Position numbers and translations under genes: made by a program. Positions 24,212 to 33,037 of a stretch of DNA of 39,814 nucleotides are shown here, piece after piece. The notes under the pieces are model-generated. The model had not been told where the DNA came from and ran no database searches. It worked only from the letters and a program-made list of their open reading frames with translations. Source of the stretch: Methanomicrobiales archaeon (GTDB taxonomy: Archaea > Halobacteriota > Methanomicrobia > Methanomicrobiales > JACTUA01); contig JARYLJ010000019.1 of assembly GCA_029907705.1 (NCBI GenBank), positions 1 to 39,814 on the forward strand, in the 5' to 3' direction. Numbering within the stretch: the first letter of the stretch is position 1; each line of letters starts with the position of its first letter.

Positions 24212-25987
24212 ATGGCGATCTGGAGATGTTCGGTCTGCGGGTACCAGTACGACGAGGAGAAGGGAGAACCGGCCAGTGAAACACCAGCGGGAACGAGGTT
24301 CGAGGCACTCCCGGAGACCTGGAGGTGCCCGGTCTGCGGGGCGCCAAAGGCGGCCTTCGTCCGTGAAACGGGTGACGAGGTACACGAACAGGCAGAGACC
24401 ACCGTATCCGACATCATTGTGGAGGAGCTGGAGCGATGGGGTGTGGAGCTCGTATTCGGTCTTCCCGGCACCTCCTCCCTCGGCCTGGTGGATGCGGTGA
24501 GAAAGAGCGGCAGGATCAGGTATATCGTCGTGAGGCACGAGGCAAATGCATCGATGGCCGCTTCTGCGTACAACAAACTGACCGGGAAGATCGCCGCCTG
24601 CCTGACCATTGCAGGTCCCGGGGCGACGAATCTCGCCACAGGCCTGTATGACGCGCTGCAGGACGGTGCCTCGGTCCTTTCCCTGAACGGGCAGGTTCGC
24701 ATGCAATACACCGGCCCCTATGGCATTCAGGAGATCGATCAGGATGCCTTCTTCCGCGCAATCACCGTGTATAACAATACGATATACGACAGGGAGATGA
24801 CGGTGCTGCTCCTGAACAGGGCGTTGAAATACGCGACCCTCCGAAGGGGTCCTGCACAGCTCTCTGTGCCGAACAATATCCAGAAGCAGCGACTTGACAG
24901 GCGTTTCTGCCGATGCGAATCGATCCTTAAGGGATCACCCGTGCTGCCGGATCCGAAGGACCTGAAGAGGGCGGTCGAGGCGGTGGACGAATCCGAAAGG
25001 CCCGTCATCATCGCCGGGTGGGGTGCTATGGGGAACGGCGAGGCAATCCTCGCGCTCGCACGCAAGATCAGGGCACCCATCCTCACCACCTTTAGAGCAA
25101 AGGGGATCATTTCGGAGGAGAACGAGTGGGTGCTGGGCGTGCTGGGGACGGTGGGATCTCCGCAGGCGAGAACCCTTGCCGAGCGTTCAGACCTGCTGAT
25201 CACGCTGGGTGTGGGCTTCTCCCGATACACGAACATCCCAACCGACAGAAAGATCGTTCAGCTTGATGTGAATCCCCTCAAGCTGGGGCAGGGTTCGGAA
25301 TCGATCATACTGTGGGGCGACTGCCATCTGGTACTGCCGGTCCTCGTGGAGAAGAGCCGGACTAAACCCGATGGAGGGGAGGTGGAGGCAATAGCAGAAT
25401 TGAAACGCGAGTGGCAGGCGCAGCTGGAGGCAGAGGCAGATCCAGATGCGAAACCACTGCGCCCACCCTATATCATGAAGGTCCTCTCGGAGAAGATCCC
25501 CATGGACGCGGTCATCACCCTGGATGTCGGCGAGAACCAGTGGTGGTTCGGGCGCAACTTCAGGATGAGGGGGCAGCGGTTCACCATGTCGGGATATCTG
25601 GCAACGATGGGTTTTGGATTACCCGCCGCCCTCGCGGCAAAACTGGCATATCCGGGTAAGCAGGTATTCTGCATCACCGGGGACGGGGGGTTCTCGCAGG
25701 CGATGTCAGACTTCGTCACCGCGGTGAAATACAATCTCCCCATTCTCGTGGTGCTCCTCAACAACCACCAGCTGGGGATGATTCAGGTGGAACAGATGAT
25801 GGAGCACTATCCCAACTTCGGGACTGATCTCCTGAATCCTGACTTCGCCACATATGGGGAGATCTGCGGCGGTGTCGGCATCAAGGTAAGGGCGCCTGCG
25901 GATCTGGGTCCGGCGATCTCACAGGCGATGGATCTGGCTAGACCTGTCATCCTGGATATCGAAACAGATCCACGCAGATTTATCTGA
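24212..25987 (+). CDS. Rubredoxin-thiamine diphosphate enzyme fusion (acetolactate synthase/pyruvate oxidase family)
   Basis: This 591-residue protein joins a rubredoxin to a complete ThDP enzyme. The rubredoxin (1-50) has cysteines 6, 9, 39 and 42 (WRCSVCGYQYDE, TWRCPVCGAPKAAF) for one iron. From about 63 the ThDP enzyme begins: PYR domain with activator glutamate E110 in VVRHEANASMAA, a central domain around 235-370, and the PP domain with the ThDP motif GDGG at 490-493, closing with LNN. Homologues without rubredoxin act on pyruvate (acetolactate synthase, pyruvate oxidase). The rubredoxin suggests electron transfer from the decarboxylation intermediate, an oxidase/oxidoreductase rather than a synthase, but this is inference. 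Strong Shine-Dalgarno; alone in its operon. Confidence 0.9.
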   Translation: MAIWRCSVCGYQYDEEKGEPASETPAGTRFEALPETWRCPVCGAPKAAFVRETGDEVHEQAETTVSDIIVEELERWGVELVFGLPGTSSLGLVDAVRKSGRIRYIVVRHEANASMAASAYNKLTGKIAACLTIAGPGATNLATGLYDALQDGASVLSLNGQVRMQYTGPYGIQEIDQDAFFRAITVYNNTIYDREMTVLLLNRALKYATLRRGPAQLSVPNNIQKQRLDRRFCRCESILKGSPVLPDPKDLKRAVEAVDESERPVIIAGWGAMGNGEAILALARKIRAPILTTFRAKGIISEENEWVLGVLGTVGSPQARTLAERSDLLITLGVGFSRYTNIPTDRKIVQLDVNPLKLGQGSESIILWGDCHLVLPVLVEKSRTKPDGGEVEAIAELKREWQAQLEAEADPDAKPLRPPYIMKVLSEKIPMDAVITLDVGENQWWFGRNFRMRGQRFTMSGYLATMGFGLPAALAAKLAYPGKQVFCITGDGGFSQAMSDFVTAVKYNLPILVVLLNNHQLGMIQVEQMMEHYPNFGTDLLNPDFATYGEICGGVGIKVRAPADLGPAISQAMDLARPVILDIETDPRRFI

Positions 25988-26088
25988 ACGACATTCGTGG
26001 ACACGTCAAAATGAGTGAGGGGATCTCCATCGGGGAGGCTTCCACTTCCTTCCTTCTGACGAATTACCGGTTTCTTCCTCTCCTATGC

Positions 26089-28530
26089 TCACGCATAGAG
26101 AGGCGTCTTCTCGACCGTCTTCTCGAGCCTCTCCAGGTGGCCCTCCAGCTCCTTCGACCACTTCCTTATTTCCGAAAAGTCCTTCCTCCTCGCGAAGACG
26201 AGCGAACGCAGCCTCTTTACCAGATCTGCCAATTCGCCCCTCTCCTCGCTGCCGAGCAGCCTGATCTCACCCCGTTTCACCAGCGAGACCGCCCGCTCCA
26301 GTTCGCGCTGCTGTTCGAGGGTATGGATCAGCTTCCATGCCTGGCGTTCCACCTCCTCCAGTGTGTCGGGGTCGAGCGAAGCCTTCACCCGCTGAAATGC
26401 CTCCTCGAAGTGTTTTCTCGTCACTTTTATATGCTTCACCGCATCCCTCATCTCCTCCTCGCTCTTCCCTGACAGACGTGCGATGAACTCCCTCATGGCA
26501 GCGAGCTTCGCCTCCCTCACGAGCGCCTCGATGTCTGCCCCCACGAAGTACTCATTTCTGGACACCAGTTCACCGATCTCGATGTCAGCTGCGAGGATCC
26601 CCTCGCTCCCCCCTTCATGGAGGTATACTTCGAAGATCTTTCTCCGGCTCTCTGCATCCGGTGGCGGCACGTACATGACTCTGTCCAGCCTGCCGGGCCT
26701 CATCAGCGCCGGATCGAGCAGCTCCGGGCGGTTCGTCGCGCCGAGGACGAAGACGTTCTTCAGCTCCTCCAGGCCATCGAGCTCCGTGAGCAGCTGGCTC
26801 ACCACGCTTTCCGTCACATGCGACGATCCTGCGTAGGTCCCGCGTCTGGGGACGAGCGCATCCACCTCGTCGAAGAATATGATGGAGGGGGCTGCCTGGC
26901 GTGCCTTGCGGAAGACCTCTCTCACGCCCTTCTCCGACTCCCCGACCCATTTGGAGAGGAGCTCCGGCCCTTTGACCGAGATGAAGTTCACCTCGCTCTC
27001 GTTCGCCACCGCCTTGGCGAGGAGTGTCTTGCCTGTACCGGGAGGCCCGAATAGGAGCACCCCCTTCGCAGGCCTCGTATTCAGCCGGGCGAAGACATCG
27101 GGGTACTTCAGCGGCCATTCTATCGCCTCCTGCAGCTCGGCCTTCACATCTTCCAGTCCTCCTATATCCTTCCAGGTGACGTCCGGGATCTCCACCAGCA
27201 CCTCCCGCATCGCACTCGGCTCCACGTGCTTTCTTGCCTCTCCGAAGTCCTCATCCGTCACCTTCAGGCTCTCCAGGATGTCTGCAGGGATCTCCTTGTC
27301 GATGTCGATCCTGGGCAGGACCTTTCGCAGCGCGTTCATCGCCGCCTCCTTCACAAGGAGTGCAATGTCGGCGCCGACGAAGCCATGGGTGGTGTTCGCG
27401 TACTCCTCGAGCCTGATATCCTCTGCGAGGGGCACACCTCTCGTGTGAATCTTGAAGATCTCCAGCCGGCCCTTTTTATCCGGTATACCGATCTCGATCT
27501 CCCGATCGAACCTCCCCCCACGCCGGAGCGCCGGATCGATCTGGTCCGGCATATTCGTCGCCGCGATGACGACGACCTTGCCACGGCTCTTCAGACCATC
27601 CATCAGGGCGAGCAGCTGCGCCACGATACGCCGCTCCACCTCTCCGGTCACCTCTGCCCGCTTCGGTGCAATCGCATCGATCTCGTCGATGAAGATAATC
27701 GATGGAGCATTCTTCTCTGCTTCCTCGAAGACCTCGCGGAGCTGCTTCTCGCTCTCCCCGTAATACTTGCTCATGATCTCAGGGCCGGAGAGCGTGATGA
27801 AGTGGGCATCCACCTCCGTTGCAACTGCCTTCGCGATCAGGGTCTTTCCGGTACCGGGTGGACCGTACAGGAGTACCCCTTTGGGCGGCTCGATGCCGAG
27901 CCTCTGAAAGAGCTCGGGGTGCCGCAGGGGAAGCTCGATCATCTCCCGGACCAGCTGGAGCTCCCTGCCGAGCCCGCCGATATCCTCGTAGTGCACGCCC
28001 GGTGCGACTCTCTTCTCCCTCTCAGGCTCGTATGGGGTCTCCTTCACCTCAATCTCAGTGGCACTGCTTACGATACCCACACCTCTGGGAATCACCTTCG
28101 AGATCACGAAGGTGAGTGGATTTCCCAGTACGGCCACTCTCACCGCCGATCCTTCCTGCACGGTCCTTCCATTGAGCAGCCTCGCCATCATCTGCTCTCC
28201 GCCTGTGAGCCGTATCGCCTCGGTCGGCTGCAGAACGACCTTCTTTGCGTATCCTATCTCTGCCCTTCTGATAGTGACCCGCTCGTCTATGGCGGTGCCT
28301 GCGGCAGATCTCATGTTACCATCGATCCTGATCGTCCCGCGTCCCGTGTCCTCCGGACCCGAGGGCCAGACCACGGCGAATGCCTTCCTCTTCCCCTGAA
28401 TCTCGATCACATCACCGCTTACGAGGCCGATCGCCTTCATGATGTCCACGGGCAGTCTGGCGATTCCCCGGCCCGCATCCTCGTGATATGCCTCCTTCAC
28501 GGTTACTTCGTATCTGTTCTTTTCGGCCAT
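26089..28530 (-). CDS. cdc48: Cdc48/VAT-type AAA+ ATPase
   Basis: This 813-residue double-AAA ATPase unfolds proteins and can feed them to the proteasome. The N-domain (about 1-185) is a double-psi barrel plus a second subdomain. D1 has Walker A GPPGTGKT at 223-230 and [15 protein letters not shown]2 has a second GPPGTGKT near 496 with [14 protein letters not shown]. It is longer than usual archaeal versions (about 730-760 residues): the C-terminus from about 720 forms a charged helical tail and ends in LYA, a HbYX-type motif used by proteasome activators. It is monocistronic, with an AAAGGAG Shine-Dalgarno, a TATA-like TTTAAATATTAATT, and a palindrome between the two. Confidence 0.95.
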   Translation of the reverse strand: MAEKNRYEVTVKEAYHEDAGRGIARLPVDIMKAIGLVSGDVIEIQGKRKAFAVVWPSGPEDTGRGTIRIDGNMRSAAGTAIDERVTIRRAEIGYAKKVVLQPTEAIRLTGGEQMMARLLNGRTVQEGSAVRVAVLGNPLTFVISKVIPRGVGIVSSATEIEVKETPYEPEREKRVAPGVHYEDIGGLGRELQLVREMIELPLRHPELFQRLGIEPPKGVLLYGPPGTGKTLIAKAVATEVDAHFITLSGPEIMSKYYGESEKQLREVFEEAEKNAPSIIFIDEIDAIAPKRAEVTGEVERRIVAQLLALMDGLKSRGKVVVIAATNMPDQIDPALRRGGRFDREIEIGIPDKKGRLEIFKIHTRGVPLAEDIRLEEYANTTHGFVGADIALLVKEAAMNALRKVLPRIDIDKEIPADILESLKVTDEDFGEARKHVEPSAMREVLVEIPDVTWKDIGGLEDVKAELQEAIEWPLKYPDVFARLNTRPAKGVLLFGPPGTGKTLLAKAVANESEVNFISVKGPELLSKWVGESEKGVREVFRKARQAAPSIIFFDEVDALVPRRGTYAGSSHVTESVVSQLLTELDGLEELKNVFVLGATNRPELLDPALMRPGRLDRVMYVPPPDAESRRKIFEVYLHEGGSEGILAADIEIGELVSRNEYFVGADIEALVREAKLAAMREFIARLSGKSEEEMRDAVKHIKVTRKHFEEAFQRVKASLDPDTLEEVERQAWKLIHTLEQQRELERAVSLVKRGEIRLLGSEERGELADLVKRLRSLVFARRKDFSEIRKWSKELEGHLERLEKTVEKTPLYA

Positions 28531-28828
28531 TCTGTGACTCCTTTGGAAATAATATTTACTAAAAGTTAGTGATAATTAATATTTAAAGTTATCTATGGAA
28601 TGGCTCATTTCTTACTGCGGTTCGTCCCGAGCCCAATGGATAGTTGACTTTCTGAAAAATCATTGAAAAACGCCTAATGTGTCAATCCCCCATTCCCTAA
28701 TGGTATTGATCAGGAGTATCGTGGTTCCGGATGTAAATACAGGACGCATGTGAGGTCAGGTTCGTCCTCTTCGCGGTGCTGATGCTTCGAAATATGGCAG
28801 TGGATAAGGCGCCTGCATATGGAGAGAC
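28531..28828. other. Intergenic region upstream of cdc48
   Basis: This 298-nt region contains the cdc48 promoter at its left end and no supported gene. The rest shows no TATA-box-to-gene arrangement and no tRNA fold. Confidence 0.35.
28558..28570 (-). promoter_or_regulatory. Palindrome next to the cdc48 TATA box
   Basis: ACTAAAAGTTAGT (5-bp arms, 3-nt centre) lies between the TATA-like TTTAAATATTAATT (28574-28587, minus strand) and the start codon, at about the expected transcription start. A repressor bound there would block RNA polymerase, as archaeal heat-shock repressors do. The arms are short, so this is tentative. Confidence 0.3.
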
Positions 28829-29431
28829 TCATCCCGCCTCCGTCAATGGAATTCCCTGTTTCCCTCTGCAATCGATGATCCCGCTTTCCGTTGCAATATA
28901 ATCCATCCTGATGTCGTCCTCGTTCGAGGGGATTCTCGATACCTGCAGGCAGGAGAGACAGACGCCCACCTTCATGATATGCGGATATCTCTGCAGGAAT
29001 CTGTCGTAATAGCCGGCACCGTATCCCAGTCGGTTGCCTGATGCGTCATAGGCGAGCATCGGCACGACGGCGACCTCCACATCCCGGGGATCTGCCCTTA
29101 TCTCGTTCCCGATCGGCTCGGGCACACCGAAGGTGCTGACCACGAGGATGGAGGGGTCCTCGAGGTAGGAGAGCCTGAGAGTGCGATCCTCCCTCACGAT
29201 GATGGGCACCACCACCCGCTTCCCCTCCCCGAGGAGGCGGCGAATCAGTCCGCTCGTGTCGATCTCGTTTGGTTTTGAGGCGTAGACCATGATCGTCGTG
29301 AATTCCTCGAGGAGGGGGGCGAGCCTCTCCACGATGATACAGCTCATCTCCCTCATCTCTTCATGCGAGAATGCCGCGCGTCTTCTCTTCACCTCTGTTC
29401 TGAGTGAATTTTTATCCGAATGAATGCTCAT
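28829..29431 (-). CDS. 5-formyltetrahydrofolate cyclo-ligase family protein
   Basis: This protein of about 200 residues converts 5-formyl-tetrahydrofolate to 5,10-methenyl-tetrahydrofolate with ATP. The hallmark is the C-terminal loop GNRLGYGAGYYDRFL (about 145-160); MVYASKPNEID and the PKRVVVP-like KRVVVPIIV are also in place. An upstream in-frame ATG adds 20 residues with no homology, whereas ATG 29431 has a GGAGAGGG Shine-Dalgarno and gives the family length, so it is preferred. Together with FolD and GlyA it suggests that this methanogen keeps a folate-type cycle beside its methanopterin pathway. Confidence 0.92.
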   Translation of the reverse strand: MSIHSDKNSLRTEVKRRRAAFSHEEMREMSCIIVERLAPLLEEFTTIMVYASKPNEIDTSGLIRRLLGEGKRVVVPIIVREDRTLRLSYLEDPSILVVSTFGVPEPIGNEIRADPRDVEVAVVPMLAYDASGNRLGYGAGYYDRFLQRYPHIMKVGVCLSCLQVSRIPSNEDDIRMDYIATESGIIDCRGKQGIPLTEAG

Positions 29432-29583
29432 CCCTCTCCAGACCGACTGCTCCTCTCCATCCGATATGCCCGAACCCATCAGTCTGACCATTCATCTGAT
29501 CCATGAGTGAAGGGATGCCATAAAGGCGGAGGAGAACGGGGGAACCGGAGGCAGGGGCATCCCCTTCTTTTTTTTACTGGCGC

Positions 29584-30858
29584 TCAGAATTTGAAGTGCT
29601 GATTGATGATCTTCAGGGCGCAGTAATCTCCGCACATGGTGCAGGTCTGCGCGTCGGACGGTAACCTCTGCCTCCTGATCTCCATCGCACGTGCCGGGTT
29701 TATCGCGAGGGCAAACTGCTTCGCCCAGTCGAGCTCCTTCCTCGCATGGGCCATCTCCAGGTCCCCCTCGCGTTTCTTCAGTTTGACCATATCTCCCACA
29801 TGGGCGGCAATACGTGCGCTGATCACCCCCTCGTAGACCTCTTCGGGCGTGGGTAGCGCCAGGTGTTCACTGGGTGTGACATAGCAGATGAAGTCCGCGC
29901 CTGCCGCAGACGAGAGAGCCGCACCGATGGCCGCGACGCGGTCATCATAACCCGGTGCAATATCGGTCACCAGGGGGCCGAGCATGTAGAAGGGTTTCCG
30001 GTTCGTCACCCGTTTCATAACGACGACGTTCGCCTCGATCTCGTCGACCGGGATATGCCCGGGGCCTTCTACGATCGTCTGGACACCTGCATCGTGTGCG
30101 ATGTCGGCGAGTTCCGCATTGATGAGGAGTTCCTGGATCTGCGCCCGATCGGTGGCATCATGCACCGCTCCGGCTCTCATGCCGTTGCCCATCGAGAGCG
30201 TCACCTCGTGCTCCTTCATGATCTCGAGGAGGTAGTCGAACTCCGCATAGAGCGGATTCTCCTTCTCGTTGTGGAGCATCCATGCGGTCATGAACGCCCC
30301 ACCGCGCGATACGAGGCCGCAGTGGCGCCCCTGATGCTTCAGCCTCTTCAGGGTCTCAAAGTTGATGCCGGTATGTATCGCCATGAAGTTCGTACCGGCC
30401 TTCGCCTGCTCCTCCGTGATCCTGAAGAGATCGTCCTCGTCCATATGGACGACCGCGCCCTTCTTCTGCGCTGCTTCGACGAATGCCTGATAAAGGGGCA
30501 CACTGCCCACAGAGAGCCGGGTCGACCCGATCACGCGCCTTCTGATCTCGACCAGATCTCCGCCGGTCGAGAGCTCCATCAGGGTATCCGCGCCTGCCAG
30601 TTCTGCCTGCCTCGCCTTCTCCACCTCCATTTCCAGATCCACGATATCGGTGGATGTCCCGATGGAGGCATTCACCTTCGTGCGGAGACCCTCTCCGATC
30701 CCGCAGATCTTCACCTCCCTGTAGGGAGAGACCGGAATCACAATCCGGCCCTCTGCCACTCCCCTCCGGACGAAATCCTCACTGACACCCTCGCTCTTTG
30801 CGACCTCACGCATCTCCTCCGTGACGATACCGCGCCTTGCCTCCTCGATCATTCCCAT
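29584..30858 (-). CDS. thiC: Phosphomethylpyrimidine synthase
   Basis: This 424-residue radical SAM enzyme rearranges aminoimidazole ribotide into the HMP-phosphate of thiamine. Motifs include [38 protein letters not shown], and [11 protein letters not shown]. The C-terminal cluster motif is CTMCGDYC with cysteines 406, 409 and 413, one residue shorter in the second gap than the bacterial CX2CX4C, as is usual in archaeal ThiC. No TPP riboswitch core was recognised in the upstream region; control more likely lies in the repeat-bearing divergent region shared with the NrdG-like gene. The product supports the ThDP enzyme encoded nearby. Confidence 0.97.
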   Translation of the reverse strand: MGMIEEARRGIVTEEMREVAKSEGVSEDFVRRGVAEGRIVIPVSPYREVKICGIGEGLRTKVNASIGTSTDIVDLEMEVEKARQAELAGADTLMELSTGGDLVEIRRRVIGSTRLSVGSVPLYQAFVEAAQKKGAVVHMDEDDLFRITEEQAKAGTNFMAIHTGINFETLKRLKHQGRHCGLVSRGGAFMTAWMLHNEKENPLYAEFDYLLEIMKEHEVTLSMGNGMRAGAVHDATDRAQIQELLINAELADIAHDAGVQTIVEGPGHIPVDEIEANVVVMKRVTNRKPFYMLGPLVTDIAPGYDDRVAAIGAALSSAAGADFICYVTPSEHLALPTPEEVYEGVISARIAAHVGDMVKLKKREGDLEMAHARKELDWAKQFALAINPARAMEIRRQRLPSDAQTCTMCGDYCALKIINQHFKF

Positions 30859-31033
30859 GATTAATTATGGAGAAAAAGACCTGATAAAGACTTGTTTTTA
30901 CCTTTTGCCAATAAATTTTGCTTGTTTTCTATTCAAGTAAATTTGTTTAATTTTTGTCAATTTTACTTTATTATGTGTCTATACAATAGATTCAATAAAA
31001 TTCATCCCCACAATTTACTTGACTGGTGGTTTT
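30859..31033. promoter_or_regulatory. AT-rich divergent thiC/NrdG-like control region with repeated elements
   Basis: This is the most AT-rich stretch of the window. TCAAGTAAATT at 30933-30943 and its exact inverse AATTTACTTGA at 31012-31022 form an 11-bp inverted repeat. A near copy AATTTTACTT lies between them at 30959-30968. The elements sit between divergent starts, so they are candidate operators for one or both genes. Possible thiC TATA elements (minus strand) include AAATTTATTG near 30910. Confidence 0.5.
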
Positions 31034-31762
31034 TTGAGGGTCAACTTCGGAGGATTCATTCCCCTGAGCACGGTGGACTGGTACGGCATGGCCGTGTGCA
31101 CCGTTTTTCTCCGCGGTTGCCCTGTACGCTGCTCCTACTGCCATAACCGCGCCATCCAGGATGGTGAGGACTACCGCAACACAGAGGAGATCATCGATAT
31201 GGTGAGAGGCGCAAGCCTTCTGGTGAGCGGAGTGGTATTCTCTGGCGGCGAACCGACGATGCAGCGGGAGGCGCTTCTCGAGCTGGCCAGGCGCTCGAGA
31301 GAGCTGGGGCTGCTCGTCGGACTGCAGACGAACGGGGTGTATCCCGAGACGATTCAGGAACTGATAAATAATGGTCTGGTGGATAAGATCTCCCTCGACA
31401 TCAAGGCACGATGGGAGAGGTACGATAACCTCCTGAAGAGGAGATATGCGTCCAGTGTGAAGAGATCCCTGGGTATCTGCAGGAGGGCGCTGGAAGAGCA
31501 CGAAATCCGTGAGTTCGAGGTGGTGGTCACCCTTTTTGCCGGCTACGAGGACGAGGTGAAATACATTTCGAGGGAGACCGAGGGTGTCAACCTCGTCCTT
31601 CAGCAGGGAGTCGAGGGGAAGATACCGCCGCTCACGTGCGAGGATCTGATGAGGATTGCGGACGGTATCGGCAGATATGTGAAGATCAGAACGAGGGATA
31701 GGGGGGAGATCGGGTATCAGGGTGATCGGAGTCGTGGGCTATCCGGCAAGCGGCAAGGGTGA
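31034..31762 (+). CDS. Anaerobic ribonucleotide reductase-activating-type radical SAM protein
   Basis: This radical SAM protein of about 242 residues is of the type that installs the glycyl radical on anaerobic ribonucleotide reductase or a similar enzyme. The cluster motif CPVRCSYC has C29, C33 and C36 in CX3CX2C, preceded by the family's VNFGGFIPLSTVDW and followed by VVFSGGEPTMQ and LQTNGVYP. The open frame reaches a TTG five codons upstream, but TTG 31034 is chosen from the family start and a GGTGG Shine-Dalgarno 4 nt away. Its 3' end overlaps the next gene by 41 nt. The glycyl-radical partner (NrdD) is not in the window. Confidence 0.88.
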   Translation: MRVNFGGFIPLSTVDWYGMAVCTVFLRGCPVRCSYCHNRAIQDGEDYRNTEEIIDMVRGASLLVSGVVFSGGEPTMQREALLELARRSRELGLLVGLQTNGVYPETIQELINNGLVDKISLDIKARWERYDNLLKRRYASSVKRSLGICRRALEEHEIREFEVVVTLFAGYEDEVKYISRETEGVNLVLQQGVEGKIPPLTCEDLMRIADGIGRYVKIRTRDRGEIGYQGDRSRGLSGKRQG

Positions 31763-32267
31763 ATTCTCCCGTATTGCTCACGAATTGGGCATTCCCGTCG
31801 TGGTGATGGGCGATGCGATCAGGGAGGCGGTGAAGGCAGAGGGGATCCCCCTCACCGACCTCAATCTGGGGACGACCGCACAGAGGTTGAGAGCCGAATA
31901 TGGTTCGGATATCGTAGCCCGTCTCTGTATCCCCCTGATCGAACGTCAACGGGCGCCGGTGGTGCTGGTGGACGGTATCAGGAGCGACAGGGAGGTGGAG
32001 GTCTTCAGAAGCCGATTCAAAGATTTCCATCTCATCGGGCTGAAGGCCTCCTTCGCGACGAGGATGAAACGTCTGATGGAACGCGGGAGATCCGACGATG
32101 CAAGGGCGGCAGAAGAACTGCAGATGCGTGATGACCGGGAGGAGGGTTGGGGCCTCGCCCGGGCGATGGCGATGGCAGACTGTATCGTCGAGAATGAACA
32201 GGATCTGGGAAGGTTCAGGGCCCTGGCGAGACAGATGATGGAGGAGCTCACGAGGGATGCGGTATGA
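31722..32267 (+). CDS. UPF0200-family P-loop nucleotide kinase-like protein
   Basis: This 181-residue protein belongs to the archaeal UPF0200 group, related to dephospho-CoA and adenylate kinases but without an assigned reaction. The P-loop is GYPASGKGEF at about 6-15. IPVVVMGDAIREAVKAEG follows, then VVLVDGIRSDREVEVF and LERMKRLMERGR-like basic segments typical of a lid. The start is GTG at 31722, within the end of the NrdG-like gene (41-nt overlap), chosen because the P-loop must lie near the N-terminus. Its TGA overlaps the next ATG (ATGA). Confidence 0.88.
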   Translation: MIGVVGYPASGKGEFSRIAHELGIPVVVMGDAIREAVKAEGIPLTDLNLGTTAQRLRAEYGSDIVARLCIPLIERQRAPVVLVDGIRSDREVEVFRSRFKDFHLIGLKASFATRMKRLMERGRSDDARAAEELQMRDDREEGWGLARAMAMADCIVENEQDLGRFRALARQMMEELTRDAV

Positions 32268-33037
32268 GCAACCGCATCTTCTTCTCGTCATCATCGAAGG
32301 TCTGGGACTCAATTGAATGGGTCTCCGGGATAGAAGAAACGGGCTTCGATGGATGGGAGATCGTTGCAGACGGGTCTTATCGTTTCGATCACCAGGAGAA
32401 CTTCATCGCGGTGAGGGAGGCGCTCGGGTGCCTCTCCCTCAACGCAACCGTGCATGCACCTTACAGCGATCTGAACCTCGCGTCCCTGAATCACCCGATC
32501 TGGAGGGAGTCCGTCAGACAGGTCTGTCTCTGCATCGAGAGAAGCTCGGAGTTCACGGAACTCGTCACTTTCCACCCCGGTTATCTCTCGCCTCTCGGAA
32601 AGTTGATGCCCTCCAGGGCATGGGAATCGCAGAGAGAGGCGCTGATCGAGATTGGGAGATGTGCAGAGGAGGTGGGTGTAAAGGCGTGCATGGAGAACAT
32701 GGGGGGGCCGAGAGAGTTCCTGTGCCGTCGGCCCGAGGAGATGCTCGGCACCGTGGACGGCATCGATGGGGTGGGCCTCACCTTCGACCTGGGGCATGCA
32801 AACATGGAGGGGAGGGTGAGGGATTTCCTGCAGGTGCTGGGGCATGCGAGCCACCTCCACCTGCATGACAACCATGGACTCAATGATGAGCATCTACCCA
32901 TCGGAGAAGGGAATATCGATTGGGATTATGCAGGTCGTATGGTGAGGAGTGCATATGCACACATTATCGTGGTGGAGGGGAGGAGTTTGGTCGACGGTGG
33001 ACGGAGTCTGAAGGCAATCAAAGGGTGGTTCCGTTGA
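32264..33037 (+). CDS. Sugar phosphate isomerase/epimerase-like TIM-barrel protein
   Basis: This 257-residue protein has the AP-endonuclease-2 type TIM barrel fold. Metal-site elements can be seen: NATVHAPYSDLNL, LVTFHPGY, KACMENMGG, LTFDLGHANM, HLHLHDNHGLNDEHLPIGEGNIDW and the final VVEG. These give the usual Glu-Asp-His-Glu metal cluster of xylose isomerase-like epimerases. The substrate cannot be inferred. It overlaps the UPF0200 gene at ATGA and the RNase Z gene at TTGA, so the three are translated from one message. Confidence 0.85.
   Translation: MSNRIFFSSSSKVWDSIEWVSGIEETGFDGWEIVADGSYRFDHQENFIAVREALGCLSLNATVHAPYSDLNLASLNHPIWRESVRQVCLCIERSSEFTELVTFHPGYLSPLGKLMPSRAWESQREALIEIGRCAEEVGVKACMENMGGPREFLCRRPEEMLGTVDGIDGVGLTFDLGHANMEGRVRDFLQVLGHASHLHLHDNHGLNDEHLPIGEGNIDWDYAGRMVRSAYAHIIVVEGRSLVDGGRSLKAIKGWFR

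Noticed and set aside
30859-31033. TPP riboswitch upstream of thiC
   Set aside because: The AT-rich sequence lacks the conserved CUGAGA and related core elements; such riboswitches are rare in archaea.
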